The notes beneath the pieces are model-generated. The model ran no database searches. It had not been told where the DNA came from and was given only the letters and a program-made list of their open reading frames with translations. The position numbers and the translations under genes were made by a program. Of a stretch of 15,549 nt of DNA, positions 8,598 through 15,304 are shown piece by piece; position 1 is the stretch's first letter; each line of letters begins with the position of its first letter. The stretch covers positions 1-15,549 of the forward strand of contig CAMWUM010000012.1 in NCBI GenBank assembly GCA_947177435.1, read 5' to 3'. Source of the DNA: an uncultured Muribaculaceae bacterium. Its GTDB lineage: Bacteria; Bacteroidota; Bacteroidia; Bacteroidales; Muribaculaceae.

Positions 8598-8628
8598 CGA
8601 GGGTGCGTCAATTGTCGGCGCGCCCTCG
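8598..8628 (+). terminator. Stem-loop between shaft and tip genes, possible attenuator
   Basis: CGAGGGTGCG (8598-8607) pairs with CGCGCCCTCG (8619-8628) over 10 positions with one G-T wobble, around an 11-nt loop. Only TTTAGC follows, so this is a weak intrinsic terminator at best. A partial terminator or RNA-stability element that lowers expression of the downstream tip gene is the likely role. It occupies most of the 66-nt gap between the two fimbrillin genes. Confidence 0.6.
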
Positions 8629-8646
8629 TTTAGCAAATAAGCACCA

Positions 8647-11187
8647 ATGTCGAAACACCAGGTTACATATATAGCATCCTTGACGCTCCTTGCCGCCATG
8701 GGCTCTTGCGCCGACGATTTTGACGCGCCCTCAACGGGCAGCAAGATAAGTTTTGAGGTTACGACCGCTGAGTCTTGGAGCCGCTCCGAGGCGCAGGCCG
8801 GTGTTTCGCTCTCAACCATTACGCTCGATTGCGGAGGTAGCCGGCTCTATCTCATCCCCGAGGTTTCGGCCTCTTGTTCGCGCGCGCAGGGCGTCACCAC
8901 CGAAAGCATAAGCGACTTCGGCGTGTACGCCTCCACGGGCGCCTCCGGTAATTTTTATATGGACAATGTGCAGGTGACGAAGGCCAACTCCTGGTCTCCG
9001 CGCCAGGAGTACCTATGGCCAGGCTCCGGTACGCTACACATCAACGCCTACTCGCCTTACTGCGCCGCTCCCGATGCCGAGAGTGGCATCACGGCAATCG
9101 ACGCTGTCGATGCCAAGGCTGCGCCGGTGCTTTCCTACGCCGTTCCGTCCGACGTCACTCAGCAGGCCGACCTTATGTGGGCCACGCCAGTCGACGGCTC
9201 GTCGTCGCCCTGCCCGCTGACGTTTAACCACGCCCTGGCGTCGGTACGCTTTGTGGCCGGTGCCGAGATGGTGCCTTGCACCGTCAAGAGCATAACTATC
9301 TCAGGTCTTAAAGGCAGTGGCACGCTCGACCTCGAGAGCGGAGTGTGGTCTGATCTCAGCGGTGAAGAGAGTTATACGGCAGAGGTCAACGTTGAGTTGG
9401 CTGCGGCTTCCGGTTCGGAATATGCCGAGGCCGGCACGGTAATTACGGATGCCGACCACACGTTCATGCTCGTGCCGCAGACTCTGGCGGACAGTGCCAT
9501 GATGACGTTGGTCATCGAGTACGGCGGGCAGGAGATGGAGTACACAGCCTCGCTCGGCGGTCAGCGCTGGGCGGCCGGTAATACGTACACCTATCATCTC
9601 TCGGCCAATCCCGCCACGGACCGCTTCATCATCGATGTGGCTTCTCCCATTTCGTTCAACTACCCCGGAGGTATCCGGTCGTTTGCCGTTAAGAGCCAGC
9701 ACGAACTCGCGCACGGTGGTTCCGTCTCCACATCCGAGGTGCCTTGGGTGGCAGAGTTTGTCGACGCCAACGGCAACGTCATTGACGCTCCCTCGTGGAT
9801 TACGGAAATGTCTATGGCCGGCGACGGCAGCGGCGACTATTCGGCATCGACCAGCATGGTTGAGCCCGCGTTTGTGCAGATGAGCGAGCCTACCCGCCTG
9901 CTGCGCCAGCAGACCGAGCGCGGATCGGAGGCTTCGCCTTACAATCTGGCAAACTCCTCAGGAGCATCTGCTGTCGAGAATACGGCCAACTGCTACGTAA
10001 TCAACGCTCCCGGCACGTACAGCATACCGTTGGTATATGGCAATGCCATCAAGAACGGCGCTGACAATACCGCCGCATACGTGCCCACACGCTCGTCTGC
10101 TCCGTTTGTCAATCATCTGGGCAACCGCATCAAGCATCCGTACATCTACGACAATGACGGCTGTAACCCTGCCGGAGCCGAGCTCGTGTGGGAAGGCCGC
10201 CTCAATATGATACACGACCTGCGCCTCTCGGCTGACGGCAAAAGTCTGGTGTTCAATATTCCGCGTGCATACATCCGTCAGGGCAATGCCGTAGTAGCCG
10301 TTACAGACGCGGCCGGCGACGTCATGTGGAGTTGGCAATTGTGGATTACCGACTATGTTCCCGGTGATAATATGAGCACGCTGAATTACAACGGCTCAGC
10401 GTTCGAAGTCATGCCTTACAACATGGGCTACGTCGTTGGCGGCGATGAGGTGGACTTTGCCTCTAATACCGCGCTGGTGCGGTTCACGCAGAAGCCCGCG
10501 GACGGCTCGGAGGGCGGCAGCGTCACTGTCACCGTGCAGCAGACCGGAAAGCATATCATCACGCCTGACTGCTACAGCTTCTACCAGTGGGGCCGCAAAG
10601 ATCCTATGATTTCAGGCATCAAGGAGTGGTATTATGCTGACCACACCGAGATTACGAATATCGACACGCGCACTCCGCCGGTTACGGGCGGCAAGATTGA
10701 TGCTGATTTTGAAGCCCTTTGCATCAAGAATCCGCAAGCGTTCTGGGTTCTGTCGAACGAACCATCGTTCAGGTACACCAACAACTGGAACGCCGGTACC
10801 GCCGCGCGCCGCGTAAAGACCGTGTACGACCCGTGCCCCGTAGGATTTATGGTGCCTGGTAACGAACTTATGGCATTCCGCGACATAGCCAGCAGTCGCA
10901 TCAGCTATACCCAGTCCAGCGGCATAGCCGACCCCGCCGGCTTCAATATCCAAAGCGACAGCGGCTCCGCGCTCTTCTTCCCGGCCTTGGGCTACCGCTC
11001 GGGCAACTCCGGTAAGGAGACCATCTCAGACGCCGCAGGCGGAAGCCTCACCGCCCTTTGGACATCACATGCCACGGCTCGTGAGGCCGGCGCGCTCGTC
11101 CTCAACTATCAGGGTAGCGCCATCACCCATACGCTCCCCTCTGACCCGCGCCTCGAGGCGTTTGCCGTGCGCCCCATCAGTGAGTAA
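8647..11187 (+). CDS. Large fimbrillin with C-terminal FISUMP-like domain, probable pilus tip adhesin
   Basis: An 846-residue lipoprotein precursor with lipobox LAAMGSC (Cys21). Residues about 30-325 are an Mfa-like fimbrillin module (QEYLWPGSGTLHINAYSPY, CPLTFNHALASVRF, HTFMLVPQTL, RWAAGNTYTYHL). A linker-type beta domain (about 330-440, from ISFNYPGGIRSFAVKS) leads to a module found in many large Bacteroidales fimbrillins (about 445-640; TANCYVINAPGTYSIPLVYG, FVNHLGNRI, QGNAVVAV, WSWQLWIT). The C-terminus (about 640-846) is FISUMP-like: CYSFYQWGRKDPM, VYDPCPVGFMVPG, FFPALGYRSG, LWTSHA and a final EAFAVRPISE, a fold related to C-type-lectin-like domains. Fimbrillin plus a lectin-like end is what is expected of a tip subunit that binds host or microbial glycans. 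The domain calls are pattern recognition and the ligand is unknown. A hairpin upstream may keep its amount low relative to the shaft. Confidence 0.82.
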   Translation: MSKHQVTYIASLTLLAAMGSCADDFDAPSTGSKISFEVTTAESWSRSEAQAGVSLSTITLDCGGSRLYLIPEVSASCSRAQGVTTESISDFGVYASTGASGNFYMDNVQVTKANSWSPRQEYLWPGSGTLHINAYSPYCAAPDAESGITAIDAVDAKAAPVLSYAVPSDVTQQADLMWATPVDGSSSPCPLTFNHALASVRFVAGAEMVPCTVKSITISGLKGSGTLDLESGVWSDLSGEESYTAEVNVELAAASGSEYAEAGTVITDADHTFMLVPQTLADSAMMTLVIEYGGQEMEYTASLGGQRWAAGNTYTYHLSANPATDRFIIDVASPISFNYPGGIRSFAVKSQHELAHGGSVSTSEVPWVAEFVDANGNVIDAPSWITEMSMAGDGSGDYSASTSMVEPAFVQMSEPTRLLRQQTERGSEASPYNLANSSGASAVENTANCYVINAPGTYSIPLVYGNAIKNGADNTAAYVPTRSSAPFVNHLGNRIKHPYIYDNDGCNPAGAELVWEGRLNMIHDLRLSADGKSLVFNIPRAYIRQGNAVVAVTDAAGDVMWSWQLWITDYVPGDNMSTLNYNGSAFEVMPYNMGYVVGGDEVDFASNTALVRFTQKPADGSEGGSVTVTVQQTGKHIITPDCYSFYQWGRKDPMISGIKEWYYADHTEITNIDTRTPPVTGGKIDADFEALCIKNPQAFWVLSNEPSFRYTNNWNAGTAARRVKTVYDPCPVGFMVPGNELMAFRDIASSRISYTQSSGIADPAGFNIQSDSGSALFFPALGYRSGNSGKETISDAAGGSLTALWTSHATAREAGALVLNYQGSAITHTLPSDPRLEAFAVRPISE

Positions 11188-11217
11188 ACAAAAGGCCCAA
11201 ATAAGCGTTATCATAGT

Positions 11218-12114
11218 ATGATTGCTTCATCTGACATAGGAAATGTTTTGGCCGGGACCGTGGAGCGGCTCTCGGAGGTGAGCGAGGCCGAACGCCCGCT
11301 TTACAATCCGCAGGGGCACAGGTTGCCCTCTGTGGCTTGCGTAAAAGAGATAATGTTCACGCTTAGGCAGGCGTTGTTCCCGGACTTCTTCTGCGAATTG
11401 AGGGCGGGCGGCGCCATGCGTCCACACCACATAGGCGTGGCCGTCGACAAACTGTTCTCGCTGCTGCATAGGCAGATAGCTGCCAGTCTGCACTTTGCCA
11501 TCTGGGCTGGCGCCTCGGAGTGCGACATCGAGCAGATGGCGCGCGAAAAGACGGCCGAGGTCGTGCAGCAGTTGCCCGAGCTCAAGCGTGTGATTTACAC
11601 CGATGTTGAGGCTATTTTCAACGACGACCCGGCTGCCACCAGTGAGGCGGAGGTGATATTCTGCTATCCGTCGGTTACGGCCATGTTGCATTACCGGTTT
11701 GCTCACCTGCTTGACGGGCTGGAAGTGCCTCTGCTGCCGCGCATAATCGCTGAGATTGCCCACTCTGAAACGGGCATTGACATACACCCAGGCGCAAAGA
11801 TAGGCGAGTATTTCAGCATTGACCACGGTACGGGCGTGGTGATAGGCGAGACGTGCATTATTGGCCGACATGTCACTGTATATCAGGGCGTGACGCTTGG
11901 TGCTAAGCACTTTACGCTCAACGATGAGGGCCACCCCATCAATGTGCCCCGCCACCCGATAATTGAGGACAATGTCACAATCTATTCCAACGCCTCGGTG
12001 CTCGGCCGTATCACCATCGGCCACGACTCGGTTATCGGCGGCAACGTCTGGGTTACGCATGATGTGCCTCCTCATTCGCGAATCCTGCAGGGCAATACCC
12101 GTGACCGCGATTAA
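11218..12114 (+). CDS. cysE: Serine O-acetyltransferase
   Basis: A 298-residue cytoplasmic enzyme that makes O-acetylserine from serine and acetyl-CoA, the first step of cysteine synthesis. The N-terminal ~165 residues are helical, as in CysE/SatA. From about 185 onward there are left-handed beta-helix hexapeptide repeats (IDIHPGAKIGEYFSIDHGTG, VVIGETCIIGRHV, ASVLGRITIGHDSVIGGNVW). The residues matching the E. coli active site are D188 in GIDIHP, H203 in IDHGTG and H246 in PRHPII. The C-terminus is short, ending soon after HDVPPHSRIL with no Ile terminus of the kind used to dock into CysK. Formation of the usual cysteine synthase complex is therefore uncertain. cysK follows after 21 nt. The 30-nt gap upstream shows no clear promoter, so read-through from the fimbrial operon is possible. 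Confidence 0.93.
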   Translation: MIASSDIGNVLAGTVERLSEVSEAERPLYNPQGHRLPSVACVKEIMFTLRQALFPDFFCELRAGGAMRPHHIGVAVDKLFSLLHRQIAASLHFAIWAGASECDIEQMAREKTAEVVQQLPELKRVIYTDVEAIFNDDPAATSEAEVIFCYPSVTAMLHYRFAHLLDGLEVPLLPRIIAEIAHSETGIDIHPGAKIGEYFSIDHGTGVVIGETCIIGRHVTVYQGVTLGAKHFTLNDEGHPINVPRHPIIEDNVTIYSNASVLGRITIGHDSVIGGNVWVTHDVPPHSRILQGNTRDRD

Positions 12115-12135
12115 TATACTCAAAAACTCTTCGTT

Positions 12136-13086
12136 ATGAAAATTGCAAAAAGCCTTACCGAACTCATCGGCAATACTCCTCTTCTTGAGGTTTCTAACAT
12201 AGAAAAGAAATACAGTCTGACTGCCCGCTTGCTGGTCAAACTTGAGAGTTTCAATCCCGGCGGAAGTGCTAAGGACCGCATAGCGTTGGCAATGATTGAC
12301 GCTGCCGAGGCCAGCGGAACCATCAAACCCGGCGCCACCATCATCGAGCCTACCTCTGGCAACACCGGCGTGGGCCTGGCTTGGGTGGCCTCCGTCAGAG
12401 GTTACAAACTCGTGTTGACAATGCCTGACACTATGAGTGTTGAACGCCGCACTCTGCTGCAAGCGCTTGGCGCCACACTTGTGCTAACCCCCGGCAGCGA
12501 GGGCATGTCCGGCGCCATCCGCAAGGCTGAGGAACTGCGTGACGCAACGCCCGGCTCGGTAATACTCCAGCAGTTCGATAATCCTGCCAACCCGCGAGCC
12601 CACTACCGCACGACAGGCCCGGAGATATGGCGTGACACCGACGGACAGGTTGACATCGTCGTGGCCGGCGTGGGCACCGGAGGCACCATCAGCGGCACCG
12701 CGCGCTATCTCAAGGAGCGCAAGCCCTCGGTAATTGCCATTGCCGTGGAGCCCGCATCGTCAGCAGTGCTCGAAGGCAAGCCCGCGGGCCCGCACAAGAT
12801 ACAAGGCATAGGTGCCAACTTCATCCCGGCCAATTACGACGCGGAGGCCATCGACCGCGTCATGCCAGTCACTGACGAATCCGCCGTGGCCGCCTCGCGC
12901 CTGCTGGCCTCCACCGAAGGCGTAATGTGCGGCATCTCCTCCGGCGCAGCATTCAGTGCAGCCCTAGATCTGGCCAAAGACCCCTCCAACGCCGGCAAAA
13001 CCATCGTAGCCATCCTCCCCGACACCGGCGAGCGCTACCTCTCCACCATCCTCTACGCCTTCGACACCTACCCCGCCACCCTCTAA
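12136..13086 (+). CDS. cysK: Cysteine synthase A (O-acetylserine sulfhydrylase)
   Basis: A 316-residue PLP enzyme that converts O-acetylserine and sulfide to cysteine, using the product of the cysE gene 21 nt upstream. The PLP lysine is K46 in NPGGSAKDR. The substrate loop PTSGNTG is at 72-78, the phosphate-binding GTGGT at 180-184, and the C-terminal GISSGAA motif holds the serine that contacts the PLP ring nitrogen. Length and fold match CysK rather than cystathionine beta-synthase, since no CBS domains are present. The enzyme is cytoplasmic. The final ~120 nt are strikingly C-rich and G-poor, a composition also seen at the end of the GH3 gene, which may mark a Rho-type termination zone. 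Confidence 0.95.
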   Translation: MKIAKSLTELIGNTPLLEVSNIEKKYSLTARLLVKLESFNPGGSAKDRIALAMIDAAEASGTIKPGATIIEPTSGNTGVGLAWVASVRGYKLVLTMPDTMSVERRTLLQALGATLVLTPGSEGMSGAIRKAEELRDATPGSVILQQFDNPANPRAHYRTTGPEIWRDTDGQVDIVVAGVGTGGTISGTARYLKERKPSVIAIAVEPASSAVLEGKPAGPHKIQGIGANFIPANYDAEAIDRVMPVTDESAVAASRLLASTEGVMCGISSGAAFSAALDLAKDPSNAGKTIVAILPDTGERYLSTILYAFDTYPATL

Positions 13087-13118
13087 TCCCCAAAAGAGTA
13101 GACGTTAGCAAATTCGGC

Positions 13119-13268
13119 ATGCTTATCTATCATTGTGCAATTCCGAACCGTGGTATATGGCGCAGCGGCCTGGTGTTTGCGGCACTTGGGCTGATAGTGA
13201 TAACAAATTGGACGACAAGGCAGGCTTTATTGTTATTCTTTGCATTTGCCTACTGGGGCTTCGGTTAG
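13119..13268 (+). CDS. Possible 49-residue membrane protein
   Basis: A small frame opening 33 nt after cysK encodes a hydrophobic peptide. After a short polar start (LIYHCAIPNRGIWRSG) come two likely membrane-spanning stretches, about residues 17-29 (LVFAALGLIVIT) and 35-48 (QALLLFFAFAYWGF), separated by NWTTR. The arrangement resembles a two-helix small membrane protein, but I do not recognise a family. The last 36 nt overlap the 3' end of the convergent split-barrel gene, and no ribosome-binding site or promoter is obvious. It could also be a chance frame in a 146-nt intergenic stretch. Confidence 0.3.
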   Translation: MLIYHCAIPNRGIWRSGLVFAALGLIVITNWTTRQALLLFFAFAYWGFG

Positions 13269-13706
13269 GGCTATCTTTATTATTGTTGTGCGATCGAGGC
13301 TGCGGGCTATGGCGTCATTGAAGTGGGCCATGAATTTGGGGAGGAATCTCTCGCAGATGAGTTTGAGAGCCTTGATTTTTTCCTCGCGGTTACGCACTTC
13401 TTCTGCCCGGCCAATGGCTATCGCTGAATGGTAGTGCTCGGTAAAATTCTTCTTTTCTTCCTCATATATCGGCGTACACTTGCTAACCGCCGAAAGGCTA
13501 ACCGTAGGGCTATGCCTGAGACAGTCAAGCTTTTCTCCCTCGCCTGCGCAATGAAAATAGAAAGTCCTGTTCCCATCACGGACTAAGGACAAGGGCAATC
13601 CGTAAGGGGTGCCGTCTGGCCGGATCATACTGACTGTGACATAGGGCGCCTTGTCGAATACGGCAAGAGCCCAATCCTCGTTCTTTTCCCTATTTGCTTT
13701 TCTCAT
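13233..13706 (-). CDS. FMN-binding split-barrel protein, NimA/pyridoxamine 5'-phosphate oxidase-related
   Basis: From the ATG at 13706 the protein has 157 residues, the usual size of the family. An in-frame ATG at 13715 would add three. It opens MRKANREKNEDW, like many Bacteroidetes members that start near MRxxxRE. It continues with a split beta-barrel carrying APYVTVSMIRPDGTPYGLPLS and FYFHCAGEGEKLDCLRHSP; the FH-x-A-x-EG-x-K segment is the conserved flavin-site region. The last part is helical (KIKALKLICERFLPKF). Members bind FMN or related cofactors and include 5-nitroimidazole reductases, but most have unknown substrates, so resistance should not be assumed. The gene is monocistronic, has a close match to the Bacteroides promoter upstream, and converges on cysK. 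The open frame extends further upstream to 14033, but only as an antisense or out-of-frame reading of the IS30 remnant. Confidence 0.85.
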   Translation of the reverse strand: MRKANREKNEDWALAVFDKAPYVTVSMIRPDGTPYGLPLSLVRDGNRTFYFHCAGEGEKLDCLRHSPTVSLSAVSKCTPIYEEEKKNFTEHYHSAIAIGRAEEVRNREEKIKALKLICERFLPKFMAHFNDAIARSLDRTTIIKIALTEAPVGKCKE

Positions 13707-13732
13707 TTGTTGCATTACTCTCTCATTTTTTG

Positions 13733-13764
13733 CAAAGATATTAATAAAATCTGACGATGCCAAA
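13733..13764 (-). promoter_or_regulatory. Bacteroides-type promoter of the split-barrel gene
   Basis: Read on the minus strand, TTTG (13761-13764) is followed after exactly 20 nt by TATCTTTG (13733-13740), a perfect TAnnTTTG -7 box. Transcription would begin near 13728-13730, giving a leader of about 14 or 23 nt to the ATGs at 13715 and 13706. GAGAGAG lies just before 13715 and at better spacing for 13706. Confidence 0.75.
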
Positions 13765-13770
13765 TAAAAG

Positions 13771-13791
13771 TACAGTACATACTTTACTGTA
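13771..13791. promoter_or_regulatory. 21-bp palindrome upstream of the split-barrel promoter (possible operator)
   Basis: TACAGTA (13771-13777), a 7-nt spacer and TACTGTA (13785-13791) form a perfect dyad. It is centred about 52 nt upstream of the predicted start site and lies only 6 nt beyond the -33 box, a typical place for an activator site. It also abuts the end of the IS30 remnant, so it could instead be the palindromic insertion target that IS30-family elements favour. Confidence 0.45.
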
Positions 13792-13813
13792 GAGTCAACA
13801 AGCAAGTGCAAAG

Positions 13814-14380
13814 TTAGTGAATATTCTTGAAGAACACGTTTTTTGGAGAATCGAAGTTCAGTTTTTCTCTTGGCCTGTTGTTGATTTTCCTTTGGATGGC
13901 ATCCATTTCCGCTTGTTCTACATGGCGGAAGTCGGTGCCTTTCGTGGCAAGCCATGCGTGCTCCCTGAACTCGAGCCCGTTGTCGGTGGTGATTGTCAGG
14001 ACATGGCCCTTGTAGGGCAGCAGCAGAAGCCATGCGGCCCTGGCCACGTGGGAGGGCTGTTTGGACGAGAGCTTTTTCTGTAAGAACATGTTGGTTGACC
14101 TCTCCACCAGAGTCAGCACGGCGCTTTTCTGCCCCTTGCCAATGACAAGGTCCATCTCCCAGTCGCCGAAGCGCTTGCCGTCGGCTTCCTTCGGGCGGTC
14201 GTGTATCGACACCCTGTCGGGAATCAGGCTCCTGCCCGCCGCTTTCTTCTTGGAGGCCTTGTGGCGCCTGTATTTCATCTTGTGGCGGCAGTGCGCGCGC
14301 AATTCCCCGCTCTCATCCGAGCGGATGGCCTGGTAGATGCGCTCGTGGCTGATGCCCACGCCTTTGCGCCTCAGGAATCC
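13814..14380 (-). pseudogene. IS30 family transposase remnant
   Basis: The homologous part begins near GFLRRKGVGISHERIYQAI and ends NFDSPKNVFFKNIH. The first catalytic aspartate (FGDWEMDLVIG) and the second (TTDNGLEF) are present. The segment that should follow LATK, about 33 residues in related proteins and carrying the catalytic glutamate, is absent: LATK runs straight into GTDFRHVEQ (near nt 13939-13945), keeping the frame. The N-terminal helix-turn-helix region is also missing. The reading frame extends to an ATG at 14416, but those extra residues (RGRQRPPP) come from a GC hairpin at the junction rather than from the transposase. The element is therefore inactive. Intact family members recognise terminal inverted repeats and often insert in palindromes. 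Confidence 0.85.
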
Positions 14381-14381
14381 T

Positions 14382-14403
14382 GGGGGCGGTCTCTGCCGCC
14401 CCC
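14382..14403. repeat. Perfect GC hairpin at the IS30/IS4 junction
   Basis: GGGGGCGG (14382-14389) and CCGCCCCC (14396-14403) are perfect inverted repeats around a 6-nt loop. The hairpin lies exactly where IS30 homology stops and before IS4 homology starts, so it belongs to neither recognisable coding part. Confidence 0.7.
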
Positions 14404-14439
14404 GCCGCTCGGGCATCCCCTCACGAGGAGCTGTTTTGT

Positions 14440-15304
14440 ACTTTCAGATTCCTTCAAAGCTTTGCACTTCGTTTTTGAATCATCAAAAAGATCTTTGAAC
14501 TTGACGGTTATGCATACACCTTTGACTCCACGACCATAGACCTTTGTCTGTCGGTGTTCGAGTGGGCAAAGTTTCGTAAGCATAAGGGCGGTGTCAAGAT
14601 GCACACGCTTTACAATGTAGAGGTTCAAGTTCCTGCATATTACCGAAGCAAAGGTTCATGACTCAAAGGCCATGCCAGAGATTCCGTACGAGGAGGGGGT
14701 GCATTATATCTTTGATCGGGGATACAACGATTTCGGCAACCTTTACACGATCAACCGTATCGGTGCGTTCTTTGTCGTCAGGGCGAAAACCAATGTGAGG
14801 TTCAAGCCTGAGAGATGGAAACGGAGACTGCCCGAGAACGTTGTCTCAGATGCTGTCGGTTGCTTCGCTATATATAAAAGCGCGAAGGATTATCCCGAAA
14901 AACTCCGCAAGATGGTCTGCATAGATCCCGAAGACGGTACCAGATACATATTTCTGACCAACAATCTGACGGCAGATGCAGAGACAATCGCAGAGTTATA
15001 CCGTAACAGATGAAGCGTGGAACTGTTCTTCAAATGGATCAAACAGCATCTGCGCATCAAGAAGTTCTGGGGAACTTCAGAAAATGCAGTCCGCATCCAA
15101 ATTTATTGTGCCATAATTGCTTATTGTATTGTGGCAATCGTACAGCACGATTTGAAACTGGGGCGAAGCATCTATGAAGTACTTCAGATTCTTGGAATCT
15201 CGCTGACAGACAAGACTCATCTGAGAGACCTCTTCGACAAATCGAATTTCAAAAATGTCAATGTTCTCTATGGTTCAAGTGAACCGAATTTATTTAATTT
15301 TTAA
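14440..15304 (+). pseudogene. IS4 family transposase remnant with frameshift and nonsense codon
   Basis: The DDE core is recognisable: first Asp in YAYTFDSTTIDLCLSVF (from about 14515), second Asp in YIFDRGYNDFG (about 14708), and the IS4 signature Y-(2)-R-(3)-E-(6)-K spanning 14999-15043. It is broken in at least three ways. The N-terminal half is missing, with a TGA at 14476 in the frame of the first fragment. The frame shifts near 14632-14640: the frame reading KMHTLYNVEVQVPA must switch to the one reading HITEAKVHDSKAMP. A TGA at 15011-15013 replaces the expected Trp inside the signature (YRNR-stop-SVELFFKWIK). The remainder runs to a TAA at 15302. Only the boundary upstream of about 14479 is unclear. 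Confidence 0.85.

Noticed and set aside
11227..12462. 411-codon minus-strand frame over cysE and cysK
   Set aside because: Shadow of two unmistakable enzymes on the plus strand; no motif of its own.
13150..13185. tRNA-like D-arm resemblance (GGCGCAGCGGCC) after cysK
   Set aside because: No matching T-arm, anticodon stem or acceptor pairing could be found on either strand.
13706..14033. N-terminal extension of the split-barrel gene up to 14033
   Set aside because: The extra residues derive from the IS30 remnant read in another frame and the AT-rich promoter region. The family start MRK or MQQM and the promoter at 13733-13764 place the start at 13706 or 13715.
14201..14539. 112-codon plus-strand frame across the IS junction
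   Set aside because: It runs antisense through the IS30 remnant and then out of frame through IS4, so it is a chimera by chance. The minus-strand frame at 14371-14628 is likewise the antisense of IS4.
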